This document shows, in pieces, positions 1 through 8,616 of a stretch of 64,000 bases of DNA. Made by a program: the position numbers and the translations under genes. Position 1 is the first letter of the stretch. The number at the start of each line of letters is the position of its first letter. Source of the DNA: Mycolicibacterium brisbanense (GTDB lineage: Bacteria; Actinomycetota; Actinomycetes; Mycobacteriales; Mycobacteriaceae); contig NZ_BCSX01000047.1 in the NCBI RefSeq assembly GCF_001570425.1, positions 1-64,000 of the forward strand, written 5' to 3'. Under the pieces are notes generated by a model, which worked only from the letters and a program-made list of their open reading frames with translations, ran no database searches and had not been told where the DNA came from.

Positions 1-2
1 AC

Positions 3-104
3 CTCAAACGCATCCAAGACAAACTCAACACCAGACCCCGACCCACCCTCGACTACAACACCCCAGCCCAACGCTTAGCCGCCCTGCTCAACCAAGCTGC
101 ATAG
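3..104 (+). CDS. IS30-family transposase, C-terminal fragment (cut by window start)
   Basis: Frame 3 reads without a stop from the window edge to a TAG. It gives about 33 residues, LKRIQDKLNTRPRPTLDYNT followed by PAQRLAALLNQAA. The arrangement N-T-R-P-R-x-x-L-x-(Y/F)-x-T-P is the characteristic C-terminal end of IS30-family DDE transposases (established for the family). The rest of the gene lies outside the window. The AT-richer stretch just after the stop (about 105-130) is where the IS terminal inverted repeat should lie, but its boundary cannot be set without the other end. The insertion abuts the 3' end of the convergent ligase gene, leaving about 50 bp between the two stop codons. Confidence 0.75.
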   Translation, partial: LKRIQDKLNTRPRPTLDYNTPAQRLAALLNQAA

Positions 105-155
105 AACCGCGTTGCATTAACTACTTGACTTTGAGCGCGCTTTTTCGCACAGGCT

Positions 156-1262
156 TCACGCTCGCGGGACGCGTAGCCCCGGAACGATGTCGTTCAACTG
201 GAACGTCACCGGCTGATCCAACTGCGCAAAGGTGCACGAACGCGGGTCGCGGTCGGGCCGCCACCGGTTGAACTGCGCGGTGTGCCGGAACCGTAGATTC
301 CTCCCCGTCGCGTCGCCCGCCCCGGGTCGGCCCTCCATGTGGTCATAGCGCACCTCGACCACCCGCTCGGGCCGCAGCGGCACGAACGACAGATCCTTGC
401 CCGCGTTCCAGCGCGAACCCCCGTAGCGGCGCAGCGCGTCGGCATCGGTGTGCGCGGCCCAGTTCCACGGGTGTCCCTCGAACTCGGTGACCAGAGGCTG
501 CAGTTCGGCGAACAACTCACGGCGTTTGGCCATCGGGAAGGCGCCGATGACGCCGACCGACGCCAGCGAGCCGTCGTCGTCATACAGGCCGAGCAGCAGG
601 GAGCCGATCGCGTCGGGCCCGGACTTGTGCAGGCGATAGCCCGCAACCACGCAGTCGGCGGTGCGCTGGTGCTTGACCTTGAACATCACCCGCTTGTCCG
701 GTTGGTAGGTGAGGTCGAGCGGTTTGGCCACGACGCCGTCCAGCCCGGCGCCCTCGAACTCGGCGAACCACCGTTGCGCGGTCGGCAGGTCGGTGGTCGC
801 CGGGGTGAGGTGGATCGACAGCCCGGAATCGGCCAGGGCGTCGACCAGGGCCGCGCGGCGCTCGGCGAATGGGCGCCCGGTGTAGTCCTCGTCGCCGAGC
901 GCGAGCAGATCGAAGGCGATGAACGCGGCCGGGGTCTGCTCGGCCAGCAGGCGCACGCGACTTGCGGCCGGGTGCAACCGCAGTTGCAGGGCTTCGAAGT
1001 CCAGGCCGTTGCCACTGGGCAGCACGATCTCCCCGTCGATCACACAACGCCGCGGCAGTTCCACCGACGCGGCTGCGACCAGTTCGGGGAAATACCGCGT
1101 GAGGGGGCGTTCGTTGCGGCTGCCCCACTCGACCTCGTCACCGTCGCGGAAGCAGATCGACCGGAAGCCGTCCCACTTGGGTTCGTACGACATGCCTGCG
1201 GGGATCGCGGCCAGCGATTTCGAGAGCATCGGGGAGACCGGAGGCATGACGGGCAGCTGCAT
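156..1262 (-). CDS. ligC2: ATP-dependent DNA ligase, LigC type (LigC2-like)
   Basis: Seals nicks in duplex DNA through an enzyme-AMP intermediate and is a backup ligase in mycobacterial non-homologous end joining. The 368-aa protein has motif I KWDG at residues 29-32 (Lys29 is the predicted adenylated lysine), a motif III-like FIAFDLLAL, motif IV GLDGVVAK and motif V MFKVKHQ, followed by an OB-fold domain. The start is the ATG before QLPVMPP, because homology with the neighbouring ligase begins there; the reading frame stays open upstream but the extension looks non-coding. It is divergent from the second ligase with about 40 bp between them, so the promoters must overlap. M. smegmatis is known to carry two adjacent LigC paralogues, which matches this pair; the symbol is by analogy. 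Confidence 0.88.
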   Translation of the reverse strand: MQLPVMPPVSPMLSKSLAAIPAGMSYEPKWDGFRSICFRDGDEVEWGSRNERPLTRYFPELVAAASVELPRRCVIDGEIVLPSGNGLDFEALQLRLHPAASRVRLLAEQTPAAFIAFDLLALGDEDYTGRPFAERRAALVDALADSGLSIHLTPATTDLPTAQRWFAEFEGAGLDGVVAKPLDLTYQPDKRVMFKVKHQRTADCVVAGYRLHKSGPDAIGSLLLGLYDDDGSLASVGVIGAFPMAKRRELFAELQPLVTEFEGHPWNWAAHTDADALRRYGGSRWNAGKDLSFVPLRPERVVEVRYDHMEGRPGAGDATGRNLRFRHTAQFNRWRPDRDPRSCTFAQLDQPVTFQLNDIVPGLRVPRA

Positions 1263-1303
1263 CGCTTCATTGTCGATGACATTGCCCGGGTTCCCGGGTC
1301 TAC

Positions 1304-2371
1304 GTGAGTATGGAACCTGTGGACCTACCTGTCGCGCCGCCGCTTGAACCCATGTTGGCCAAGGCTCAGGTGAAAGTCCCCGATGACCCTGGGGTCTGGT
1401 CGTACGAACCGAAGTGGGACGGCTTCCGGGCGCTGGTCTTTCGCGATGGCGACGACGTGATGCTGCAGTCCCGTAGCGGCAAGGACCTCGGCCGGTACTT
1501 TCCCGAGCTGCTCGACGCGCTGCGCGACGAGCTCGTCGACCGGTGTGTCCTCGACGGAGAAGTGGTCGTCCCGCGCGAGATCGGTGCATCCGGTGGTATT
1601 CGGCTCGACTGGGAGTCGTTGTCGCAGCGCATCCACCCCGCCGAATCCCGGATCCGCATGCTCGCCGAACAGACCCCCGCGCACTTCATCGGGTTCGACG
1701 CGCTCGCGACGGGCGAGAAGTCACTGCTCGACGAGCCGTTCCGGATCCGGCGCGAGGCCCTCATAGATGCCGTCAACGAAAAACAGTGGTGCCACGTCAC
1801 GCGCACCACCGACGATCCCAGCCTGGGTACCGAGTGGCTCAAGACCTTCGAGGGTGCGGGGCTCGACGGTGTGATCGCCAAGCGGCTCGACGGGCTCTAC
1901 CTGCCGGGCAAGCGCGAGATGATCAAGGTCAAACACCACCGCGACGCCGACTGCGTGGCCATCGGCTATCGCATCCACAAGAGCGGCGAAGGTGTCGGGT
2001 CCATCCTGCTGGGCTTGTACCGTGCCGACGGCGAACTCCAAATGGTCGGGGGCGCAGCGTCGTTCACCGCCAAAGACCGGGTGAAACTGCTGGCCGACCT
2101 CGAACCGCTGCGCGAGGGCGACGAAGTGCGAGAAGGTGATCCGAGCCGGTGGAACTCGGCGGCGGACAAGCGCTGGATTCCGGTGCGCCCCGAACGGGTA
2201 TGTGAGGTCGCGTATGACCAGATGGAGGGAAACGGCGTACACGGGCAAAGGTTTCGGCACGCGGTGAAATTCCTCCGGTGGCGGCCCGACCGGGAACCGG
2301 CCAGCTGCACATTCGACCAGCTCGACGTGCCGTTGAGCTACGACCTCTACGACGTCCTGGAGAAGCGATAA
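1304..2371 (+). CDS. ligC1: ATP-dependent DNA ligase, LigC type (LigC1-like)
   Basis: Second LigC-type ligase, 355 aa, clearly paralogous to the divergent neighbour across its length. Nucleotidyltransferase motif I is KWDG at residues 37-40; later motifs are FIGFDALAT, GLDGVIAK and MIKVKHHRDADC, then the OB domain. The GTG at 1304 is used, with an ATG two codons downstream as an alternative. Its stop overlaps the next start by one base (TAATG), so ligase and polymerase are probably translationally coupled. In mycobacteria LigC-type ligases partner with a separate LigD-like primase-polymerase in end repair (established); the arrangement here reproduces the ligase plus polymerase pairing. Confidence 0.9.
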   Translation: MSMEPVDLPVAPPLEPMLAKAQVKVPDDPGVWSYEPKWDGFRALVFRDGDDVMLQSRSGKDLGRYFPELLDALRDELVDRCVLDGEVVVPREIGASGGIRLDWESLSQRIHPAESRIRMLAEQTPAHFIGFDALATGEKSLLDEPFRIRREALIDAVNEKQWCHVTRTTDDPSLGTEWLKTFEGAGLDGVIAKRLDGLYLPGKREMIKVKHHRDADCVAIGYRIHKSGEGVGSILLGLYRADGELQMVGGAASFTAKDRVKLLADLEPLREGDEVREGDPSRWNSAADKRWIPVRPERVCEVAYDQMEGNGVHGQRFRHAVKFLRWRPDREPASCTFDQLDVPLSYDLYDVLEKR

Positions 2372-3417
2372 TGCCCACGCCCGCAACCGAACTCGACGTC
2401 GACGGCATCAAGGTCCGGTTCACCAACCCGGACAAGGTGTACTTCCCGAAGCTCGGCAAGGACGGCACCAAGGGCAAGCTGATGGACTACTACCTGTCCG
2501 TCGCCGATCGCATGGTGGCCCTGTTGAAAGACCGCCCGACGCATCTGCAGCGGTTTCCCGACGGCATCGAGGGCGAGGAGATCTACCAGAAGCGGGTGCC
2601 GCAGAAGCATCCCGACTATCTGCAGACCTGCCGCGTCACCTTTCCGTCCGGCCGCACCGCCGACGCTCTGAAGGTCACGCACCCGGCCGCCATCGCCTGG
2701 GCCGCCCAGATGGGCACCGTGACACTGCATCCGTGGCAGGTGCGCTGCCCCGACACCGAGCATCCCGACGAGCTGCGCATCGACCTGGACCCGCAACCGG
2801 GCACCGGCTTCCGAGAAGCCAGGACCATCGCGTGCGATGTGCTCAAGCCGCTGCTCGACGAGCTGGGCCTGGTCGGCTACCCGAAGACCTCGGGTGGCCG
2901 TGGTGTGCACGTATTCCTGCGGATCAAGACCGACTGGGATTTCATCGAGGTGCGCCGGGCGGGAATCGCGTTGGCGCGTGAAGTGGAACGTCGCGCACCC
3001 GATGCGGTGACCACGTCGTGGTGGAAGGAAGAGCGGGGCGAGCGGCTGTTCATCGACTACAACCAGAACGCCCGCGACCGCACCTTCGCCTCGGCGTACT
3101 CGGCCCGCAAGACGCCGATCGCGACGGTGTCCACACCGCTGAGCTGGGCCGAGCTGCGCGACGCCGACCCCGACGACTACACCATCGCGACGGTGCCGGA
3201 TTTCCTTGCCGGACGCGATGATCCGTGGGCCGGGATCGATGACGACAAGCAATCCCTGCAACCTTTGCTGGATATGGTGGCCGCCGACGAGGAGCGTGGT
3301 CTCGGCGATCTGCCGTACCCGCCGAGTTATCCGAAAATGCCGGGCGAGCCGCCACGGGTGCAGCCGAGCAAGAAGGTCGCCGCCCACTGGGACGACGAGG
3401 GCAACCGCCTCGAGTAG
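2371..3417 (+). CDS. polD1: LigD-POL-type primase/polymerase (PolD1-like)
   Basis: Stand-alone archaeo-eukaryotic-primase-type polymerase of 348 aa, equivalent to the POL domain of LigD. It fills gaps and adds (ribo)nucleotides at broken ends before ligation (family knowledge). Visible signatures are the acidic pair in RIDLDPQPG (about residue 130), KTSGGRGVHVFLRI with the conserved Ser/His, and the distal LFIDYNQNARDRTFASAYS segment carrying the third metal-binding Asp. The start is the ATG overlapping the ligase stop. No ligase or nuclease domain is fused to it. Stand-alone PolD1 next to ligC is the arrangement described in M. smegmatis. Confidence 0.87.
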   Translation: MPTPATELDVDGIKVRFTNPDKVYFPKLGKDGTKGKLMDYYLSVADRMVALLKDRPTHLQRFPDGIEGEEIYQKRVPQKHPDYLQTCRVTFPSGRTADALKVTHPAAIAWAAQMGTVTLHPWQVRCPDTEHPDELRIDLDPQPGTGFREARTIACDVLKPLLDELGLVGYPKTSGGRGVHVFLRIKTDWDFIEVRRAGIALAREVERRAPDAVTTSWWKEERGERLFIDYNQNARDRTFASAYSARKTPIATVSTPLSWAELRDADPDDYTIATVPDFLAGRDDPWAGIDDDKQSLQPLLDMVAADEERGLGDLPYPPSYPKMPGEPPRVQPSKKVAAHWDDEGNRLE

Positions 3418-3426
3418 GCGCGGGGC

Positions 3427-3993
3427 CTACCGCTTGAGCATCAAGTCGAGGAACCGTTCCCGGCGGTCGGCGTCGGTCAGCTGTGCCGCCGAGTCGACGA
3501 GGTGCAGCATGCCGATGCCCGCGGCGAACGTCGACTCGGCGCGCAGTTGCGCCTCCTCGGCGCTGAATCCGTAATCCTGGTACGCCTTGGCCACCGCGCG
3601 CAGCACCCGCACGTCAGCGGCTCGCACGTTGGCCGCGGCCACCTCGTCGGAGCGCGCCCACTCCCGCATGGCGCGCTCCAACGTCCAGTGTTGTGGGCTC
3701 ACGAGCGTCGACATCATCTTCGACAACCGCTCGCGCGGCGGCAGGTTCTCCAGCTCGGCCAGCGAGCGGCGGTCGTTCTCCAGGAACGTGTTCCAGGACG
3801 CCACCAGCGCCGAGCGGTAGCCTTCCATGTCGGTGAAGTGCCAGTAGAAGCTGCCGCGCGTCGCTCCGACCTGCTGGCAGAGGCGTTCGATCTTGAGTGC
3901 CCGCATCCCGTCGGTGGCCAGCAGGGCGTAACCGGCCTGCAGCCAGTCGTCGGCGGTCAAGGTGCCGGGTGTGCCCTTGCGTGCACCTGCCAT
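3427..3993 (-). CDS. TetR/AcrR-family transcriptional regulator
   Basis: 188-aa one-component repressor type. The N-terminal helix-turn-helix (about residues 14-60) contains MRALKIERLCQQVGATRGSF followed by YWHFTD, the family's recognition-helix signature. The C-terminal all-helical domain would bind an unknown ligand. It converges with the polymerase gene, with about 10 bp between the stops. Downstream on the same strand is a Gre-like gene about 500 bp away, with no evidence of co-regulation. The target cannot be deduced; no obvious palindromic operator was recognised in the short upstream spacer. Confidence 0.85.
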   Translation of the reverse strand: MAGARKGTPGTLTADDWLQAGYALLATDGMRALKIERLCQQVGATRGSFYWHFTDMEGYRSALVASWNTFLENDRRSLAELENLPPRERLSKMMSTLVSPQHWTLERAMREWARSDEVAAANVRAADVRVLRAVAKAYQDYGFSAEEAQLRAESTFAAGIGMLHLVDSAAQLTDADRRERFLDLMLKR

Positions 3994-4072
3994 GGCAACC
4001 AGGTTATGCCGCGGCGAGCCGACATCGGTGGAATCCAGAGACTGCCGGCTCGTTCACCCGGCTATCGAGGTC

Positions 4073-4573
4073 TTACCTCAAAGCGCGGCGGCGCAACGCG
4101 GTGACTCCGCGATAGCTCGTGACGGGCTGGTGCAGTCCGTAGGGCACCGCGGAGACGAGGGTCACCGGAATCTGGTCGCCGCTGGGAACCGAGTAGCAGC
4201 GGCGCTCGCCCGGGCGGGCTCCGAGGATTGCGGAGCCCAGTGGGGACTGCACCGAATACACTTCCAGCTCACCGTATTCCGCGCCACGCACGCCCAGCAG
4301 GAACTCCTCGGTGTCGCCGTCGTCGTAGCGCACCGTCAACACCATGCCCGGTTCCGCGACGCCGTCGTCCGGCGGATCCTCCCCGACGACGCAGTTGAGC
4401 AGCAGGTCGTGGATGTGCTGGATGCGGGCCTGACGGGCGCGCTGGACGGCGACGCTGTTCTCGTCGGAATCGGTGGCCGCCTCTGTTGCGATCAGCTCGC
4501 GGAGCGTGGCCAGCTCCTGCTGCAGGCGGTCGTGGGCTTGTGGTGACATCCAAACACGTTGGCTGGTAGTCAT
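4073..4573 (-). CDS. GreA/GreB-family transcription elongation factor-like protein (Rv3788-like)
   Basis: 166 aa. The N-terminal part is a coiled-coil-like helix pair (AHDRLQQELATLRELIATEA). The C-terminal FKBP-like Gre domain contains the typical SPLGSAILGARPGERRCYSV pattern. Such proteins bind the secondary channel of RNA polymerase; the mycobacterial Rv3788 type lacks the normal cleavage function and is thought to inhibit transcription (family knowledge, moderately certain). The ATG at 4573 is chosen because AGGAGG lies 7 nt upstream; a longer upstream reading frame lacks this signal. A strong hairpin sits in the leader (4604-4640). Confidence 0.82.
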   Translation of the reverse strand: MTTSQRVWMSPQAHDRLQQELATLRELIATEAATDSDENSVAVQRARQARIQHIHDLLLNCVVGEDPPDDGVAEPGMVLTVRYDDGDTEEFLLGVRGAEYGELEVYSVQSPLGSAILGARPGERRCYSVPSGDQIPVTLVSAVPYGLHQPVTSYRGVTALRRRALR

Positions 4574-4603
4574 TTTGGTTCCTCCTGGTGGTGAGGCGTG
4601 TTT

Positions 4604-4640
4604 GTCGTCAGGGGCGGGACAGGGCACCGCCCCTGACGAC
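4604..4640 (-). terminator. Hairpin between dadA-like stop and Gre-like start
   Basis: Perfect 14-bp inverted repeat (4604-4617 with 4627-4640) and a 9-nt loop. It lies 38 bp after the dehydrogenase stop and 31 bp before the Gre-like ATG on the same strand. There is no U-tract on either side, so it could be a Rho-independent-like mycobacterial terminator without a tail, or a leader structure of the elongation-factor gene. Confidence 0.6.
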
Positions 4641-4677
4641 GCGGTGGCCCACACTGGGGCCGCGACGTGCTGAATTC

Positions 4678-5928
4678 TCAACGGAGAGGGTTGAATTCAC
4701 GTAGCGCTTCGGGTTGCTTGCCGGTGGTGATGTACTCGGCCAGCAGCCGGCCGGTGATGGGACCGTGGGCCAGGCCCCACATGCCGTGCCCGCCCGCGAC
4801 GAAGAGCCCATGCGCCACTTCGCCGATCAGCGGACGGCCGTCCGGCGTGACCGGGCGACCGCCGACCCACACGTCGGTGCGTTCGGCCCAGTGCACGCCG
4901 TCGAGAAGCGGCGCGGCGGATGCGACGATGGCATCGACCCGGGCGGGCTGCAGCGGGTCGTCGGGGGAGCGGAACTCCATGGTCCCGGCGACGCGCAGCG
5001 CACCCTGGTACGGCGTACACGCCACGCGGACGTCGGGCAGGTACATGGGACCCGGAACCGGACGGTCTACCGGCACGGTGAACGAGTAGCCGCGGCCGGC
5101 CCGCACCGGGGTGCGGACCCGTCGGCCGGCCAGCCGGGACAGCCATGCACCGGTGGCGATCACCGCGGCATCGGTGGTCAGGTCGGTGTCACGCAGCTTG
5201 GTTCTGATGCGGGTACCCGCGGGCTGCACGTCCATGACCTCGGCGATGCGGATGGCTCCGCCACGGGCGACCACCGATTCGGCCAGGGCGTGCACGAACC
5301 GGCCGGGATCCACGTAGCGCTGGCCTTCGACGCTGATGCCCGTGGTGATCGCCGGCGACGCGAGCGGCACGTTGTCGCGCAGCGTCTGCCCGGAAAGTCT
5401 GTTGATGGTCACGGTCTGACCGACGGCGGCGAGCCCGCGCAACTCGGCCAGCAGGTGCTCGGCCTGATGCGGCGACTCGAACAGCGCGGTGATGGGCCCG
5501 TCCGTCGTCGGGGCCTCCACGCCGTTGCTGGTCAGGACGTCGTAGGCCTCGATGCACTCCGCATTGAACGGCACGTTCGCGCGGGCGACCCGGCTCCACG
5601 AGGACCGTCGGCAGTTGGCCGCGAACCGGAGCAGGAACGACCACAGCCGCGGATCGGCCGTCAGCGGGATGTGCAGCGGCGCGCTCGGGTTGGCCAGCGA
5701 GCGCAGCCCGTAGCGCAGCACACCCGGATCGTTGAGCGGGATGGTCAGCGTCGGTGACACCCAGCCGGCGTTGCCCCAGGACGCCCCGGCGGCCACCCCG
5801 GTGCGGTCCACCACCGTCACGTCGACACCGCGCTCTTGCAGGAACCATGCGGTCGACAGACCGACGATGCCGGCACCCACGACGACGGCGGAACGCGGAC
5901 CGCCGTCAATCCGTTCGACGCCGACCAT
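4678..5928 (-). CDS. FAD-dependent D-amino acid dehydrogenase / DadA-like oxidoreductase
   Basis: 416-aa flavoprotein of the DAO family that probably oxidises a D-amino acid (or other secondary amine) to the imino acid. The N-terminal Rossmann dinucleotide motif VVVGAGIVGLSTAWFLQERG is followed by the acidic residue in VDRTG. The C-terminal FAD motif reads RPVTPDGRPLIGEV...LFVAGGHGMWGLAHGP. The ATG at 5928 is preferred over a GTG three codons upstream because GGAGGTG sits 7 nt before it. The PucR-type regulator gene lies directly upstream on the same strand, about 90 bp away, suggesting that regulator and enzyme belong together. Substrate not determinable. Confidence 0.85.
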   Translation of the reverse strand: MVGVERIDGGPRSAVVVGAGIVGLSTAWFLQERGVDVTVVDRTGVAAGASWGNAGWVSPTLTIPLNDPGVLRYGLRSLANPSAPLHIPLTADPRLWSFLLRFAANCRRSSWSRVARANVPFNAECIEAYDVLTSNGVEAPTTDGPITALFESPHQAEHLLAELRGLAAVGQTVTINRLSGQTLRDNVPLASPAITTGISVEGQRYVDPGRFVHALAESVVARGGAIRIAEVMDVQPAGTRIRTKLRDTDLTTDAAVIATGAWLSRLAGRRVRTPVRAGRGYSFTVPVDRPVPGPMYLPDVRVACTPYQGALRVAGTMEFRSPDDPLQPARVDAIVASAAPLLDGVHWAERTDVWVGGRPVTPDGRPLIGEVAHGLFVAGGHGMWGLAHGPITGRLLAEYITTGKQPEALREFNPLR

Positions 5929-6007
5929 ATACGCCACCTCCGTGATCGAAATTCACACTGACATCACCCATGGTGAGGTCGGCGACCACGGCACCGTTTG
6001 CCCGATT

Positions 6008-6036
6008 CCGACAATCGGACTAGGGCGGATTGTCGG
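6008..6036. promoter_or_regulatory. Inverted repeat CCGACAATC/GATTGTCGG spanning the PucR-gene stop
   Basis: A 9-bp perfect inverted repeat (6008-6016 and 6028-6036, 11-nt spacer) straddles the regulator's stop codon about 80 bp upstream of the dehydrogenase start. A related half-site TTCCGAC is repeated just outside. It could be an operator for the PucR protein or a weak terminator hairpin. Confidence 0.4.
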
Positions 6037-7549
6037 CTTCCGACAGGCTGTCGGTGACGGCCAATTCGATCATCATCGCCAGTCGCTTGCGGGCGTCGTC
6101 GAGCCCGAGAGTGGTCACCTCGGCCATCTTGCGCAGGCGGTACCGCACGGTGTTTTCGTGCACCTCGAGCCGCTGCCCGGCTTTGGCCAGATCGCCTTGG
6201 GCCTCCAGCCATGCCCGCAGGGTCTCGGTGTACCGCGTGGCGTGCGTGCGGTCGTGTTCTCGCAGTTCGGCGACCGGACCCCGCTGCGGCACCCGGCCCG
6301 ACTGCGCCGCCACTCGCAGCCGTTGCAGCAGGATGTCGTCCCAGGCTTCGTCGTAGACCGGAGCAGCTCCGGTGCGCCGCACCTCGTGCAGGGCGAGGCA
6401 CTCCTCGGCCTCGCGGCGGGCCGATGCCAGCTCCGCCGCGGTTGCCGGTCCGCTGATACCGGCCAGCAGGGTCAGCCGCGCGGGCAACGCCGTCCGCAGT
6501 GCCGTCAGCCACCGTCCCGCGGCATCGGCGTCGGCGCCGGGCAGCACGGTGTAGACGGTGTTGCCGGCCAGCGCGCTGCGGCCCGGCCGGGACCAGCCGA
6601 AGCCCGTGGTGGCCCGCTCGAACGCCAGCAGCAGGGCCGCGTGCCGGTCGTCGGCGGTGTGCGCGCGCAGCGCGATCACGCGCAGCGGGGTCTGCGGCAG
6701 CGCGAGCCTGCTCACCACCGTCGTCGCGTCGGCGGCGCCCTCGAGCAGCCGCAGCACCAGTTCGGACTCCACCTGCCGTTCCAGATCGGCGCTGGCCCGC
6801 GAACGCAGCAGATGCATGGCGACCAGGCGCGCGCCGTGCGCCAGCGCGACGCGCCGGTCTTCGGGCAGCGGCTCGGCGCACGTCACCCACACCGAGCCCA
6901 GCAGTTCGCGCCCGGCCCGCGCGGCCACCACCATGCGTCCGGTCAGCCCGTGGTCGGGATCGCCCGCGACGAACATTGGATCGTCGGATTCGGCGAGATG
7001 ACGGAACACTCCGCGCGCTTCGAACACGGCTCGCAGCCGCTGCGGGGCCTCGCGGCTCAGGATCGTCTCGGCGCGGGCAGGGTCGGCGTGCTGCTGCATC
7101 CGGGAGTACGCCAGCACCGTCGAACGCCGGCCTTCGATGGTCACCGAACCGCCGACCGCGTCGGCGAGGCTGTCGGCGAGCGCGAACAAATCCGTCGGCC
7201 CGCGCCCGGATTCGGTCTCGCGGCCCTCCAGGACCAGGCCGTACACCACAGCGGCCAGCTCACTCCAGGACACCTGCGGGTCGACGACCATCACGGCCAT
7301 GTCCTCGGGCTCAGCCGAGACGGGCTCACCGCAGTCGCGGACCAGGACCACCACCGCCCGGGCCGCCGTGGCCCACGCGATGGCCTCGGCGGTATCGGAG
7401 GCGCCGACAGCGATCAGGACATCGCCGACCACATAGCCGGGCTCGTGGATCACGACGCTGCGCAGCTCGGTCGACCGCGGAGTGGAGCAGTGCCGCAGGT
7501 GGACTCCGTAGCCGCCCAGTACGTTGATCAGCCGGTCGAGGGTGATCAA
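6020..7549 (-). CDS. PucR/CdaR-family transcriptional regulator
   Basis: 509 aa. The N-terminal PucR-type sensory region (LRSVVIHEPGYVVGDVLIAV) is followed by a GGDEF-like central domain. The C-terminal helix-turn-helix contains the hallmark ENTVRYRLRKMAEVTTL (HTH_30). PucR proteins usually activate adjacent catabolic genes in response to a metabolite (family knowledge); the adjacent candidate target is the D-amino-acid dehydrogenase. The start is a TTG at 7549, one base after the stop of the upstream protease gene. No ATG or GTG lies near the N-terminus of the recognisable domain, so the start codon is moderately certain. Confidence 0.85.
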   Translation of the reverse strand: MITLDRLINVLGGYGVHLRHCSTPRSTELRSVVIHEPGYVVGDVLIAVGASDTAEAIAWATAARAVVVLVRDCGEPVSAEPEDMAVMVVDPQVSWSELAAVVYGLVLEGRETESGRGPTDLFALADSLADAVGGSVTIEGRRSTVLAYSRMQQHADPARAETILSREAPQRLRAVFEARGVFRHLAESDDPMFVAGDPDHGLTGRMVVAARAGRELLGSVWVTCAEPLPEDRRVALAHGARLVAMHLLRSRASADLERQVESELVLRLLEGAADATTVVSRLALPQTPLRVIALRAHTADDRHAALLLAFERATTGFGWSRPGRSALAGNTVYTVLPGADADAAGRWLTALRTALPARLTLLAGISGPATAAELASARREAEECLALHEVRRTGAAPVYDEAWDDILLQRLRVAAQSGRVPQRGPVAELREHDRTHATRYTETLRAWLEAQGDLAKAGQRLEVHENTVRYRLRKMAEVTTLGLDDARKRLAMMIELAVTDSLSEADNPP

Positions 7550-7550
7550 C

Positions 7551-8570
7551 CTACGGCCCGGCGGCCAGCGTCGCCTTGCCGTTGCGCGGGGTCCCCGAAG
7601 CGTCCTGCCAGGTCAGATCGATGACGTCGCCCGGGTAGTGCCGGTCCAGCACCAGCGTGAGGGTCCGTGCCGAATCCAGCGGCGTGCCGTCGATGCTGGT
7701 CAGCAGGTCGCCCGGGACCAGGCCTGCGCCGTCGGCGGGACCGCCGCGCATGACGTCCTGGATGATGACGCCGCCGCCCTGGCGGGGTGCGCTGCGCACG
7801 CCGACGCCGAGCATCGTCGGTGCACCGATGTGCACCGAGCCCGACGGGGTGCGCGAGCGGATCTGCCCGGCGACGGCCATCGCGTCGTTGATCGGGATCG
7901 CGAAGCCCTTGCCGCCCGGACCCATCCGGAAGTTCACCGACGCCGCCGTCGTCATACCGACCACCTGGCCCGCGCCGTTGATGACCGGGCCGCCCGAGTC
8001 GCCGGCCCGCACGGGTGCCGCGAACTCGAACAAGCCGGTGATCTCGTCGCTGCTGCCGGTCAGCTCGTCCTCGGCGTTGACGGTGCGCCCGAATGCCGTG
8101 ACCGTGCCGACCTCCTGGGTCAGCGGGGCGTTGCTGCCCTGCGCGTTGCCCAGGGCCACCACCGGATCGCCCGGTGCCAGTGCGTTGGAATCGCCGATGG
8201 TCGCGGTCGGCAGACCGTCGGCGCCGCGCAGCTGAAGAACAGCCACATCGTGCTGGCGGTCGTACCCGATGAGGTCGGCGGGGTAGGACCGGCCGTTGAC
8301 CGTGGCGCTGACCGCGTTGGCGCCCTGTACGACGTGGTAGTTGGTCAGCACCTCACCGGTCGGCGACAGCACGATGCCGGTGCCGATGCCGTACGCCTGC
8401 TGGTAATCGACCCTGGTGTCGACCCGGGCCACGGCCGGTTGCACCACGGAGACTGCGGAGAGTGGATCGCCCGGCGCGGCGGTTGCCGGTGCCAGCGGGG
8501 CCACCAACACCAAGGCGGCGAGGACCGCCAGGATCATCGATGTGGCACGGTGTGACCGCAGTTTGCCCAT
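7551..8570 (-). CDS. Secreted trypsin-like serine protease with PDZ domain (PepA/HtrA-like)
   Basis: 339 aa. A signal peptide (about residues 1-32, cleavage after PATAA) is followed by a chymotrypsin-fold domain with the triad His79 (TNYHVV), Asp108 (RQHDVAV) and Ser192 (AGDSGGP). A C-terminal PDZ domain (about 245-335) contains GVIIQDVMRGGPADGAGLVPGD. The architecture and sequence pattern match the mycobacterial PepA (Rv0125) type. It is predicted to act in the cell wall or outside the cell. It lies 46 bp downstream of the LucA-like gene on the same strand and 1 bp before the PucR gene, so the three may be co-transcribed. Confidence 0.88.
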   Translation of the reverse strand: MGKLRSHRATSMILAVLAALVLVAPLAPATAAPGDPLSAVSVVQPAVARVDTRVDYQQAYGIGTGIVLSPTGEVLTNYHVVQGANAVSATVNGRSYPADLIGYDRQHDVAVLQLRGADGLPTATIGDSNALAPGDPVVALGNAQGSNAPLTQEVGTVTAFGRTVNAEDELTGSSDEITGLFEFAAPVRAGDSGGPVINGAGQVVGMTTAASVNFRMGPGGKGFAIPINDAMAVAGQIRSRTPSGSVHIGAPTMLGVGVRSAPRQGGGVIIQDVMRGGPADGAGLVPGDLLTSIDGTPLDSARTLTLVLDRHYPGDVIDLTWQDASGTPRNGKATLAAGP

Positions 8571-8616
8571 GTATCCATCTTCGCCCGCGTAAGCGGCGCT
8601 GTCGACGCGCGGGTGG

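Noticed and set aside
5732..7624. Long plus-strand open frame opposite the PucR gene
   Set aside because: Composition is typical of an antisense GC-rich shadow, and the minus-strand frame has the PucR helix-turn-helix.
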